Assembly (NCBI GenBank): GCA_002007465.1
Contig: LNAC01000136.1
Coordinates: 310,001-374,000, forward strand
From: Ailurus styani
Taxonomy: Eukaryota > Chordata > Mammalia > Carnivora > Ailuridae
DNA: 64,000 nt
Direction of reading: 5' to 3'
A program made the translations under genes and the position numbers. Under the pieces are notes generated by a model. The model saw only the letters and a list, made by a program, of their open reading frames with translations, did no database searches and was not told where the DNA came from. The stretch's first letter is position 1; each line of letters begins with the position of its first letter. This document shows, in pieces, positions 30,900 through 40,690 of the stretch.

Positions 30900-31090
30900 G
30901 TTTAACAAGTACCTAAATTGTGTTTATTGTGTGCCAAACATTGTTCTAATTTCTTTATGATTAATCCTCGTGAGCCTTATAACATCCCTGCATACTAATA
31001 CTGTCCTTCAGAGAGGTTAAGTAACTTGCTCAAGGTCACACAGCGCAGTATAGCTCCAGAGTTGTGTTCTTAATCATGCACTACGATGCT
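30900..31090 (-). mobile_element. MIR3/L2 fragment, antisense
   Basis: 'gtgtgccaaacattgttctaatttc', 'cttcagagaggttaagtaacttgctcaaggtcacacagcgcagtatagc' are antisense MIR-family motifs; a short sense L2-like end follows at 31095-31160. Confidence 0.75.
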
Positions 31091-31165
31091 TCAGTCCTAG
31101 AAGGCAGAGTCCTTGTCTTGTTCATGTCTGTAACCCCTCCCATCACCTGAAAGCAACGCAGTAGA

Positions 31166-31516
31166 TGTATTAGTTGGCTCTGGCTACCTAACAGAGTATC
31201 ACAGACTAGGTGGCTTCAACAGCTGAAATGTGTTTTCTCTCGGTTCTGGAGGCTAGACATCCCAGATGGAGTTGCCAGCAGGGTTGCTTCTGAGACCTTT
31301 CCTCTTGGCTTGCAGATGGCCTTCCCCCTGAGCAAATATCCTCCTGGTGTCTCTTTCCTTCTTAGAAGGACACCAGTCCTATTGGATTACCGCCCTGGCC
31401 TTATGACCTCGCTGCACCTTAATTTCCTCATCAAATGCCCATCTCCAAATGCAGGCACACTGGAGGTTAAGGCTTCAACATGGGGATTTAAAGGGGGCCC
31501 AATTCAGTCCATAACA
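31166..31516 (+). mobile_element. MLT1-type LTR (ERVL-MaLR)
   Basis: Begins 'tgtattagttggctctggctacctaacagagtatcacagactaggtggcttcaac', contains 'cggttctggaggctagacatcccag', 'gaccttatgacctc', 'cccatctccaaatgcaggcacactggaggtt' and ends 'aattcagtccataaca'. Solo LTR with TG...CA ends and no internal region. Confidence 0.85.
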
Positions 31517-31964
31517 CTGGATAATCATCACAAATTCTACTAGGCTAAATTTACATGTAAAAATTATGTAATCAGTATCCTCTCAAACACGTAGGGGTCT
31601 TTTTGCTCTTGTTCTGTTTGGTTTCTGTCCCCCGGATGCGTGTTTACAATGATGTTACAGCTAGGTCCCAGGTCTTTCTATTCTGTAGCACCATCTTGGT
31701 AGTTTATCTTCTTTTCTTTCCAAGTTATTTCCAGGCAATAAGATATTCGCCATTGAAGACATTGTTACAACTGAGAACATTTGTTATTTTTTTCTCATAA
31801 GCTTTTATAAACACATCATGGTGAGATCAAAGCAGTTAATTTATCGTTGCAAAAAAAATCATTATGCTATCATTTTAAGTAACTTGCTTTTGTATTTTAG
31901 ATCCCAGCTGGTGATTTATTCACTTACTCTCTTTTCTTTGTGTGGCATATTTAAAATTCAAAAG
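31517..31964. other. No recognised feature
   Basis: About 450 bases, unassigned. Confidence 0.35.
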
Positions 31965-32440
31965 TAATTAATTGCAGGCAATTCAAACAGTACAAAAATA
32001 TGTAATGTGTGTCATCTTTCTTTGTCACCCCTTGCTACACCCCTAGTAAGTTCTCTCTCCTGAATTAACCACTATTTACAATTAGATGTGTATTCTTCCA
32101 GATTTGTTCTATGCATGGGTAGATAGATAAATGATAAACAGAAAGATAGATAGATAGGGGCGCCTGGGTGGCTCAGTCGGGTAAGCGTCTGATTTTGGCT
32201 CAGGTCATGATCTCAGAGTCCTTGGATCAAGCCGGGCATGGAGCCCAGCATTGGGCTGTCCGCTCAGCAGGGAGTCTGCTTGTCCCTCTGCCCCTCCCCC
32301 CACTCGTGTTTTCTCTGTCTCTCTCTCTCAAATAAATAAAATCTTTAAAAAAAAGAAAGATGGATAGACAGATCCATCCATCCATTCATACACGTAGCTT
32401 TCTCATCTTTATTTTTTATGGTCTTATATACTAATTGATC
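31965..32440 (-). mobile_element. Probable old LINE-1 3' UTR, antisense, split by a SINE
   Basis: 'attcaaacagtacaaaaatatgtaatg', 'cctgaattaaccactatttac', 'tattcttccagatttgttctatgc' resemble the antisense 3' UTR also seen at 57135. It is interrupted at 32157-32353. Confidence 0.55.
32157..32353 (+). mobile_element. CAN-SINE, older type, in a GATA microsatellite
   Basis: Head 'ggggcgcctgggtggctcagtcgggtaagcgtctgattttggctcagg', 'gggctgtccgctcagcagggagtctgcttgtccc', tail AAATAAATAAAATC. TSD agaaagatagatagatag (32139-32156) against agaaagatggatagacag (32354-32371). Confidence 0.96.
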
Positions 32441-33129
32441 TACTTTTATTCATCAACAATACATCAAAGTGATGATCACTTATGATCACAGAAGGATCTT
32501 TGGGAGGACACAACCCTTACCAAATGCCTGTGGACTCTCCCCACCTCACATTTCTTTTTCAGACTCTGAGAACATGTTAACAGGACCTGCAAGGGAGAAA
32601 AAAACCCTTAGAAATTAAGGTTCCTATAAACTTAAAAGAAAATAAAATAGTTGCTTTATCCTGTTCCCCAACAACTTTTCCAAATTTTCTATGTATTTAA
32701 TTATTTGTGGTTTATGCATATGTGTATTTAGGCTTTGCTTATTCACAAGTGATTTTTGATTTATACAAATATTATGCAGCTTGTTCTTGTCTATCACTGA
32801 GAGCAGGGTCATTCCAGATTCCAGAGCACCTCCACCTTCTGCATGGTGTATTACCATGGGAGGAGCTACAGTACCAAACAATAATAGCCAAAAAAGCTTT
32901 TGATGATCACAGTGATGTCTCCCTTAATTTGATTGCTATAGAGCTGTCAAAGGAACTACCTAGAAAACAGAAAATGAACTTAGCATAGATAATAAGCTGA
33001 AAGCCATCAACAGATCCTAACATCTTTTCTCTGCTTCACAGCAAGACAATGACTCATTTGTGGGAATATCCAACCAGTTCCTTCTGTCTTTACTTTACCT
33101 GCCCGCTCACCAAAGAGTCCCCCATCTTT
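32441..33129. other. No recognised feature
   Basis: About 690 bases. Overlapping frames on both strands at 32624-32988 have no splice pattern I would defend. Confidence 0.35.
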
Positions 33130-33163
33130 ATTTGATTTTATTTTTTTAATTTTATTTATTTAT

Positions 33164-33195
<32 letters not shown>

Positions 33196-33351
33196 GCAAG
33201 CAGGAGGAGGGGCAAAGGGAAAAGGAGAGAGAGAATGTCAAATAGACTCCCTGCTGAATGGGGAGCCCGATGCAGGGCTCGACCTCACAACCCTGAGACT
33301 TGAGCCAAACCAAGAGTCCGACCTTACCGGACTGAGCCACCCAGGCGCCCC
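33130..33351 (-). mobile_element. CAN-SINE, older type, with (GA)n
   Basis: Antisense: 'attttatttatttatttgagagagagagagagagac', 'gcagggctcgacctcacaaccctgagac', head 'accggactgagccacccaggcgcccc'. Flanks aaagagtcccccatctt and aagagccctccctgtctt are a diverged TSD. Confidence 0.95.
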
Positions 33352-34689
33352 AAGAGCCCTCCCTGTCTTGCGGAACTGCAGATGAACAGCAAACTCACAG
33401 GAGAGGAACTGATGAATAGAAATGAGAATGGCAGCCACTGAAAACAGAAGATTACAGTCAACCTTGGAGTAGTTGTTTATGGATCACCAATTTACAGATT
33501 ACTAAATTAAGCGCCTCTCCTCCAAGGTGATGATACCAAGTGATCAACACATTTTTAACAAGTCTTCTCACTCTGCAAGAGAGCCCCTGGTCATTGTCCT
33601 CTTCCATGTTGTTTCTTCTTCTACTGCTGCTCTTTCTTTTCATGTATGTAATGTTCACAGAATTCAGCGTTCTGCTGAAGCCCACCCCATCTCATGGAGG
33701 CATCCTCCTTTTCTAATCTCATAGCCTGAGTTATCTCTACTAAGCACTTGCCAACTATTTAGGCGTGTCTTGGAGGTATCTCGTTGTCTTGTAATGGCAT
33801 TTAATTTTCCCCAATTTTTACTTTTACATTTTTTAACTCCCTAACTATGACATAAACATTCTTAAGGCTTTGTATTGTGTGTGTTTTAGAAATGTTTGAC
33901 AGTTTCCAACAGGCTTCTTTCAGGGCCAGGTCAAAAAAGGACCTTTTCTGTGAAGATTTGCCCAAGCAATACAGTGAGACTTATTGTTTCAGTGTGAACT
34001 TGGAGAGTCCCTCTGAAGTGGGAAATGAGGAAAAGCGTAGTGTTTTCCTTATATGCTTAAAGAAGAAGTACAAGTTCAAGATCGGCCAAGTAGGATGATT
34101 CTTGGACACAACTGAAGGCTAACACCTACAAAAGCATGTTGCAAATGACAAATTCTGATTTAATGGGTCACCAACAGAGCTAACACACAGACAGGCAGAG
34201 TTAGAACTGGAGGATAAAGATAGAATTAATGTATTCTGCCGGCACACACACACAGGGGGTGTCCACTGAAAGGAGAGCCTGCTGTTTATCTCAGGGCACG
34301 TTTCCATGAACAGCGTTACACTTACAACTAGGACCATTACTTGATTCAGGCATGTCTCAGCTAATGCAGTATAATTTTCTCCAGTTTTGATCCCTCTTCC
34401 TATTTCTTTCTGGTACATAAAATACAAAATCTTAGAAATACACATATGCTTGTACACATACACAAGCACTCACATACCCTTGTATGAGTCATTCAAATAG
34501 AGATGGAGTTGCCATGATAGTAACACCTTTCTCTCCTTAAAACGTGTTTATTCAACTATTAGTTTCACATTTCAGTAAGTAATTTTCTTTCACTGTTTGA
34601 CAATTTACTTTATTTGGGTATGTAATGTCAATATTTTTCTTTCATCATGGCAAAAAAGAACAATTTTACAGCTTAAACATTTTTTTAGT
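33352..34689. other. Repeat-poor stretch, 1.3 kb
   Basis: No repeat recognised. A plus-strand frame 33877-34098 follows an acceptor-like tgtgtgttttag at 33880-33891 and is lysine/serine-rich, but it ends without a donor and I cannot match it. A short (CA)n lies at 34243-34254. Confidence 0.35.
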
Positions 34690-34930
34690 CACGATTTTTA
34701 ATTAAAATGTATTTGATGTAAAACATTGTGTAGATTTAAGGGGGACAACATGCTGGTACATTTATAAACTGTAACATGATTGTCACTATAGTCATAGCAC
34801 CTCTGTCACATCACATAATCAGCATTTCTTTTTGTGTGTGTTGGGAATAATTAAGACCTAGGCTCATAGCAAGTCTCATGATTATGATACAATATTTTTG
34901 TCTATAACTTTATAGTTCATTAAGATGTAG
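34690..34930 (-). mobile_element. Old LINE-1 3' UTR, antisense
   Basis: 'aaatgtatttgatgtaaaacattgtgtagatttaagggggacaac', 'gtaacatgattgtcactatagtcatagcacctctgtcacatcacataatcagcatttctttttgtg', 'gaataattaagacctaggctcatagcaa' follow the L1M 3' UTR in antisense. Confidence 0.85.
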
Positions 34931-35057
34931 CTTGTATGTAGAGTAATTCTGTATAAATTTAAGTACTCGAAAACAAACATCCTACATAATCCCTCCTTCA
35001 AACTGAGTTTCTTAAACATCATTTAAAAAAAAAAGACCTCAAAAAAGCAATGATCTT

Positions 35058-35253
35058 GGGGCACCTGGGTGGCTCAGTGGGTTAAAGCCTCTGCCTTTGG
35101 CTCAAGTCATGATCTCAGGGTCCTGGGATCGAGCCCCACATTGGGCTCCCTGCTCAGCAGGGAGCCTGCTTCCTCCTCTCTCTCTGCCTGCCTCTCTGCC
35201 TACTTGTAATCTCTCTCTCTCTCTGTGAAATAAATAAATAAAATCCTTAAAAA
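35058..35253 (+). mobile_element. CAN-SINE, mustelid type, with 17-bp TSD
   Basis: Head 'gggcacctgggtggctcagtgggttaaagcctctgcctttggctc', body 'ctctctctgcctgcctctctgcctacttgtaatc', tail AAATAAATAAATAAAATCC. aaaaaagcaatgatctt is repeated at 35041-35057 and 35254-35270. Confidence 0.97.
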
Positions 35254-35423
35254 AAAAAAGCAATGATCTTGTCTATGCACTGTTTGTCTTTGTTGAATTA
35301 TAGTTTATAGGATTCAGTTAATCCTCATATTCAAGAATTTTAACTCTTATGACTCTAAAGATTTGCAAATAACCCCGAAGGCCTATGACTTGTAAATATT
35401 TGTCATTTTTATTGGACACACAG

Positions 35424-35561
35424 CCAGTTTTGACTTTCGAGAGCTGTGAAGCTGGCCTCCAGGATCAAATCATTTTGCTAGTAAGTGAGATTGGCCCACA
35501 CTCCACACTTACGTTTCACCATGACTTCATGGTTCTCCACCTACAAAGATTGCCCTGTGTG
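35424..35561 (+). CDS. Candidate exon, 46 codons, unidentified
   Basis: Seen: an open segment of exactly 138 bases, preceded by acceptor-like attggacacacag and followed by g|gtaagt, a consensus donor. A second gtaagt lies inside at 35481. The open frame enters and leaves in phase 0. The upstream pyrimidine tract is poor, one CpG only, and the translation matches no family I know. It lies between two SINEs in otherwise unassigned sequence. More likely a chance pseudo-exon than a gene; recorded because frame and splice sites agree. Confidence 0.15.
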
Positions 35562-35695
35562 GTAAGTCCTGGGATAGTAATATTTCCAAAACCTAGAGCA
35601 TCTGAGATTCCAAGGCTCTCCTCTGCTTTGTTTTGTTACTGGAGGGTAGGTTCCTTTAGTGAGAACATATCAGGTTTTAGAATTATTGTAAGTGC

Positions 35696-35845
35696 TTTAT
35701 TTATTTAAGAGAGAGGGAGGAAGCAGGGGGAGGGGCAGAGGGAGAAGAAGACAATCAGACTCCCTCAATCCCAGGACCCTGAGATTATGGCCTGAGCAGA
35801 AATCCAGAGTCAGATGCTCAACTGACTGAGCCACCCAGGCATACC
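35696..35845 (-). mobile_element. CAN-SINE, older type, internally deleted
   Basis: Antisense, 150 bases instead of about 190: the 'gctgagcagggagcc' block between the CT-rich part and 'caatcccaggaccc' is missing. Head 'caactgactgagccacccaggcatacc'. Flanks attattgtaagt and gtattgttaagt are a decayed TSD. Confidence 0.92.
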
Positions 35846-36127
35846 ATAGTATTGTTAAGTTTGATGCTTAGCACACTATCTGCCTATACTGTTGGAAAGC
35901 GAAATTCTGCTCCCTTAAATACACACACACAGTGTTCCTCATGTACACACTCGCACATACACAGACTCCTGCATCATCTTTCTATAGTAGAATTATGATT
36001 TTTAAAATAATCTGCTCTTTTGGATTCTCTGTGCCTCTGCTTCATTCCATCAGGATGAATCATTGAGAATTGATTTGATCATTACCAGGTGTGATTTTTT
36101 TTTTTTTTTGCATTGATCAGCAAGTGG

Positions 36128-36312
36128 TATGGAGTAGTGAGTCTCCAGTGTGGCTCTATATTAGAACCACCTGGGAAGTTTCGTAAAGCTCCTGCTGCTT
36201 AGGCTGCACCCCAGACCAAATAGTCAGCATCTTTGGGAACAGGTATCACTGTTTTAAATGCTTCCCTCACGATTCCAATGTGCGGCCCAAGTTGACCAGC
36301 ACTGCAGTATTG
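36128..36312 (+). mobile_element. hAT-Charlie nonautonomous element (MER5/MER58 type)
   Basis: 'tggctctatattagaaccacctgggaagtttcgtaaagctcctg', 'accccagaccaaatagtcag', 'ccaatgtgcggcccaagttgaccagcactgcag' show the near-palindromic structure of MER5-class elements. Subfamily uncertain. Confidence 0.7.
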
Positions 36313-36369
36313 ATTCTCTCACCGTAAGTGAAAAAGAAACAAAGATACTAGATTTAAAAAAGGTAACAT

Positions 36370-36465
36370 CTGGAGTAGTGGAAAGAATGCTGAAATCCGA
36401 ACTGGAAAACTTGGATCTTAAGTTTTAACTCTACTGCTTAGAAGCTGTGTGACACCGGGCAGTGT
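36370..36465 (+). mobile_element. MIR 5' half, truncated by an LTR
   Basis: 'ctggagtagtggaaagaatgctgaaatccgaactggaaaacttggatc ... ctctactgcttagaagctgtgtgacaccgggca' is a MIR that stops where the next LTR begins. Confidence 0.78.
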
Positions 36466-37030
36466 TCCAGCTGCCTAGCACAGCGTAACAAACCACCCCA
36501 AAAATCAGGAGCATGAAGTCACATTCCTGACCATTTTCTTATTCTCAGAAACTCCAGGGTTAGGAATTCCAAAAGTGCATCACTTGGCAGGACTTGTCTC
36601 CGCTTCATGGCGTTTGGAGACTATGTTGGGAAGGCTTGTGTGGCTGGGACTGGAATCATCTGGAAGCTTCTTACGTGTCTGGCGCCGGGGCCGGGATGAG
36701 CAGGGTCAGCAGTGATTGTGGTCTGGAGTGCCCACGTGAGGCCTCCCCAAGTGGCTTGGGCTTTCTCACAACGTGGCAACCTCAGGCTAGTCAGCCTTAC
36801 ACAGCAGCTCAGGGTTTCATTCGTCAGAATAGATGCTGCATGGCCTTTTCCAGCTCAGCCTGAGAAATCCCATAGAGCCACTTCCAGTGTGCTCTGTGGT
36901 TGGAAGAAATCACAAGCCTGCCCAGATGCAAGTAGAGGGGCCATAGAACTCCCCTCTGGATGGCAGGAGTGTCCAACAATTCGGGGCCATGTTTTACTAT
37001 TTCCATTGACAGGTTGCATTCAGTCTCAGT
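36466..37030 (+). mobile_element. MLT1-type LTR (ERVL-MaLR)
   Basis: 'cctagcacagcgtaacaaaccaccccaaaaatcagg', 'ggcttgggctttctcacaacgtggcaacctcagg', 'tcacaagcctgcccagatgcaagtagaggggcc', 'ggatggcaggagtgtccaacaattcggggcca' follow an MLT1-like LTR. Two plus-strand frames of about 90-110 codons (36594-37050) are by-products of it. Confidence 0.75.
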
Positions 37031-37040
37031 TTACCCCTGG

Positions 37041-37535
37041 TATTAGTTAGTTATTGCTACGTAACAAATTGCTGCAAAGCAGCTTAAAGCAATGTGCATA
37101 TATTAGTCCATAGTTCCTGTGAGTTAGGCATCTAGGCATGGCTTTGCTGGCTTCTGTACTTCAGGGTTTCCTCTAAGCTGCAATCAGGGAATTGGCTGGG
37201 CTTTCAGCATCTCAAGGCTTACCTGGGGAAGGATCCATTTTCAAGCTCACATGATTATTGGCAGGATACAGTTCGTTGTTGTATGAGCCTCTCCAGTGTG
37301 GCAGCTTGCTTCATTCAAGGATGTATGCTGAAGAACAGTAGAGAAGCTGCTCAGAAGACAGAAATTATGGGCTTTTCTAATCTGGTCACAAAGGGACATC
37401 CCCTCACCTTTGCTGTATTCTGTTCACATAAGAGCAAGTCACCAGGTCCAGCCCACACTCAAGGGGCAAGTGTGATACAAGGGCGTGAATACTGGGTAGG
37501 GTCCTTGAGGGCCACCATAGCAGCTAGCTTAATAA
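37041..37535 (+). mobile_element. Second MLT1-type LTR
   Basis: 'ttagttagttattgctacgtaacaaattgctgcaaagcagcttaaagc', 'ctgtgagttaggcatctaggcatggc', 'ggggaaggatccattttcaagctcacatgattattggcagg', 'caagtcaccaggtccagcccacactcaaggg', 'gaggg ccaccatagcagctagc' are in LTR order. It lies directly after the previous LTR in the same orientation but differs in sequence, so the two are separate insertions rather than an LTR pair. Confidence 0.78.
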
Positions 37536-37616
37536 AACTCCTCTATGAAATGGAATAGTAACTCTGGACTGCCCAACGCACAGGCTTTTAATGAGAATTA
37601 AAGATAGATTCTTTAA

Positions 37617-37709
37617 TTAGAGCAGCCAACTCTTGGTCTTGGGGTTGTGAGTTCAATCCCCACACTGGGTGTAAAGATTACTTAAAAATTAAATGTTAAA
37701 AAAAAAAGA
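37617..37709 (+). mobile_element. Short tRNA-like SINE fragment
   Basis: 'cagccaactcttggtcttggggttgtgagttcaatccccacactgggtgtaaagattacttaaaaa' with an A tail is the short carnivore tRNA-SINE form that lacks the CT-rich body. The first ~20 bases of the head are missing. Confidence 0.85.
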
Positions 37710-38419
37710 GAGAATTCAGGAAGTTGCTATCTTTGGCAGTGTGTTTCAAGATGCATATCACTGTACAAAGCGAGTAATTTCCAACGGAGAATGCATTGTG
37801 ACTCAAGACAGGCCTTTTCTTGGAGAAGGAGAGATCTCCGAATATAAACTGGTAATTTTCTAGGAGGAAGAAAATTTAAGTTCTTTTCAATCAGTAATTT
37901 CTCTATGATTTTCTTTTCACTTACAGCTACCTAACATTGTTCAAATAAAGAATATGACCTCTTGTTCCCAGGATAAATGGAATTTATTTTTTATTAAAAG
38001 CGTTTACTAATGCTTAAAATCCACCACATCTTGCACTTTCCCAAAGCAAACTGAGCAAAAGGTCAATGTAAATGTTCTTATGAATCAAATCCTAAAATGT
38101 TCATATAAAGGCCAATCTTTAGACAAAACTGAGAAATTCTTGTTTTTTAGAAAACGCTCCTTTCTAGTTCTTAAGCTTAGAGAGCATTTTTGATGACCAG
38201 AAAATACCAACTCGTGGGTTTACATGTTAGTATACCCATTTTAAAAATGTAAGTGAGTGTTTCACTTTTTTATAAAAGTTTTATTTGTAGATATCAAACT
38301 GCATTTGTAAAACCTTCTACAGTGTATAAACTGAAATCTTTACAAATCAATGCCTAAGTGAAACATTTTACACCTACTAGGCATTTAAACAAAGTTACAC
38401 ATCAAATATATAATGTGGT
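37710..38419. other. No recognised feature
   Basis: About 700 AT-rich bases, unassigned. Confidence 0.35.
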
Positions 38420-38600
38420 GTTAACTTTGTAAAAAAAATGCACATAATTTTTACATATACATAGGCAAAATAGACACCAAAATGTTCAAAGTGATTATCT
38501 CTATGTGATACTAGAATATTTTTTATTTTATTATCTTTGGCCTTTTTGGGGTTTCCTATAGTCAACATTCTTTACTTTTATAGACCTAGAAAAGCTGTAA
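38420..38600 (+). mobile_element. Old LINE-1 3' end, sense
   Basis: 'gacaccaaaatgttcaaagtgattatctctatgtgatactag', 'ttttattttattatctttggcc', 'tagtcaacattctttacttttatag' match an old LINE-1 3' end similar to 61095-61480. Confidence 0.65.
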
Positions 38601-39281
38601 AAATCGAAAAGAACCCATATGTTTCCACTTTTAAATTAATAGTATGCGGTCCTCAGCAGCACATGGACAGAATGGGAATAACGTGATACTGGGAAAGTAG
38701 AGCTTGATTTGCAGCCAGGACACCCCCATCCTTTCAGAAAGCCCGGGGCCCCTGCAAGGAGCCTGGCGTGCTTCAAAGCACTGCCTCGATCACTGTCTTA
38801 TGCAAACCAGAGCTAATAAGAGTGAAAAGAACACAATGACTCCTCTTGTTTTCTCTGATTTAAGAAGTAGAAATCTGAAAGACCACCACTGAAAGAACTA
38901 CTTCCTGAGCCACTTCTGGCTCATATTTAAATTTTTGAATTGCGTTCATTTAAGAAATAACTGAAATCGAAGAAGGTAATACAAGTTTACTGCAGGTGAT
39001 AGCAGGAGTAAACTTCCTTCCCTCCTCTGGTGTGTGTATCAGGATGAGGTGATGGTTTCCCCTCTGCTCCCAAACCAGCTTCCAGTAAAGCCCGGCCTCC
39101 TCTCTGGGTCCACACTCCTGGCTACTGCGTGGAAGCCACCTCAAAAAGACTCTGAGCTCACACTCATGTCAAGGCTTTTTCTGGGGAACAAAACCTAGCA
39201 CAGAAACCTAAGAATAAAGCACCCCAGCCAGAGCGTGAGGCAAAATGTTTCTAGGGAAACTGGACAAGAAAAGGGCTTCTT
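38601..39281. other. No recognised feature
   Basis: About 680 bases, unassigned. Confidence 0.35.
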
Positions 39282-39466
39282 GGGCGCCTGGGTGGCTTAG
39301 TCAATTAAGTGTCCGCCTTCAGCTCATGATCCCAGAGTCCCAAATTCAAGTCCCGCATCGAGCTTCCTGCTCAGAGGGGAGCCTGCTTCTCCTTCTGCCC
39401 CTCCTTCTGCTTGTGTTCTCTCTCTATCTCTCTCTCTCTCTCTCACACACGAAGATAAAAAATCTT

Positions 39467-39512
<46 letters not shown>
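39282..39512 (+). mobile_element. CAN-SINE, older type, with expanded GA tail
   Basis: Head 'gggcgcctgggtggcttagtcaattaagtgtccgcc', lacks the aggtc before 'atgatcccagagtcc', long (CT)n body ending in cacacacg, tail 'ataaaaaatcttaaaaagagag' that runs into a pure GA repeat. Flanks gaaaagggcttctt and gagaagggcttctt are the TSD (one change). Confidence 0.95.

Positions 39513-39514
<2 letters not shown>
39472..39514. repeat. (GA)n microsatellite
   Basis: About 21 uninterrupted GA units grown from the tail of the SINE, facing an upstream (CT)n at 39418-39443, so the two can pair. Confidence 0.97.
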
Positions 39515-39518
<4 letters not shown>

Positions 39519-39525
39519 GCTTCTT

Positions 39526-40270
39526 AGCAAAATTTTGGGTTGAGAAATAAATTCAGCGCCACGTAGATGCTTCTGGAACTACCGTGACTGCTGCCTATTG
39601 CTTGACAGTTGCTGTACGGTTATTATTTTTTTTAATCAAAAATTCTTGCCAAGGAATTAGATAGAGACCTGTACAGGAAATAAGATAAGAACAGTGGTGT
39701 GGGTTTTTGAGAGGAAGAGTGCAAAAGACAAGTCTTTGAAAGGACGATTCAAAGAATGATTCGTATCTCTCATCTAAGTAGATTAGGTAGCCCCTTGGCA
39801 AGCACCTTGCGTTTAGCACCACTCAGCAAATGTTTGCTGAGTTTGCTGAGCGAGTGAATGGATGCGGGGGTGGGAGTGGGGGAGTGGTAAGTGAAATAGT
39901 AAATAAGCAAATATTCCCTTGCTGTGCCAAAGAAACCCTCTCATTGCCCACTCCTGAAGATAAAGAGGAAAGAGCATGGTGACCTTCATAATCAAATGAA
40001 CTTAGGATGCTTTATGTGTAACTCAGGGCAGGATGGAGTTGAAAGCTCTCACCACCGTAAGGCCAGAGTAGGAGTTCACAGAGAAGAGTGGAGATTATAA
40101 AGGAACGATGAATTTGTCAGGTGAACCTGACTGGGCATGGGAACAAGTTGGAAGTAAACTGAGAAGTGAGGTGTATGTGATTTTAGATGATCTAGAAGAG
40201 ATTTGTGGACTCCTAGATAGTAAGGAGCTATAGCTAGAGAAACTTTTATTTATTATTATTATTATTTTTT
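39526..40270. other. No recognised feature
   Basis: About 745 bases, unassigned, apart from a small tttgctgag tandem at 39832-39851 and an ATT-rich run at 40246-40267. Confidence 0.35.
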
Positions 40271-40271
40271 G

Positions 40272-40388
40272 GTCTAACAGAGTGCTTCTCAACTGTTAGT
40301 GTGCATATAAACATCCCAGGGCGGGGCCTGAAACTCCGTTTCTAACAAGCCCCCCAGGGGCTGCTGCCCCCGCTGGTCAGTGGCTCAC
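40272..40388 (+). mobile_element. MER5A-like hAT fragment
   Basis: 'tgcttctcaactgttagtgtgcatataaacatccca', 'ggcctgaaactccgtttctaacaagcc' and 'ctgctgcccccgctggtcagtgg' correspond to the ends and middle of MER5A with an internal loss. Confidence 0.7.
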
Positions 40389-40449
40389 GCTCCTAATCGT
40401 AAAGATTAAATAATACAAAATCCATATTCAACTTTCTTCAGTTGCCCCA

Positions 40450-40690
40450 GAATATCTTTGTTCTTTAATGGAAGTATAACAGACACACAAGTTGACATTA
40501 GTTGCAGGTGTACAACATGGTGATTGACAAATCTGTATGTTATTCTGTGCTCACTCCAAGTGAACTACCCTCTCTCGCCACACAGCACTGTGACAGTGCC
40601 ATGGACTATATTCCTTGTGCTGTGCCTTTCACCCCTTGGCTTATTTATTCCATAACTGGAAGCCTGTGTGGAGAAATAATATTTTTGACA
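40450..40690 (-). mobile_element. LINE-1 3' UTR, antisense
   Basis: 'ctttaatggaagtataacagacacacaagttgacattagttgcaggtgtacaacatggtgattgac', 'gtgctcactccaagtgaac', 'gccatggactatattccttgtgctgtgcctttcacc' and 'cataactggaagcctgtgtgg' are the antisense L1MA/L1MB-age 3' UTR. Confidence 0.88.

Noticed and set aside
33877..34098. Lysine/serine-rich plus-strand frame after tgtgtgttttag
   Set aside because: An acceptor-like start but no donor, no CpG retention, and no recognised domain.
36594..37050. Two overlapping frames of 89 and 112 codons
   Set aside because: Entirely within an MLT1-type LTR.
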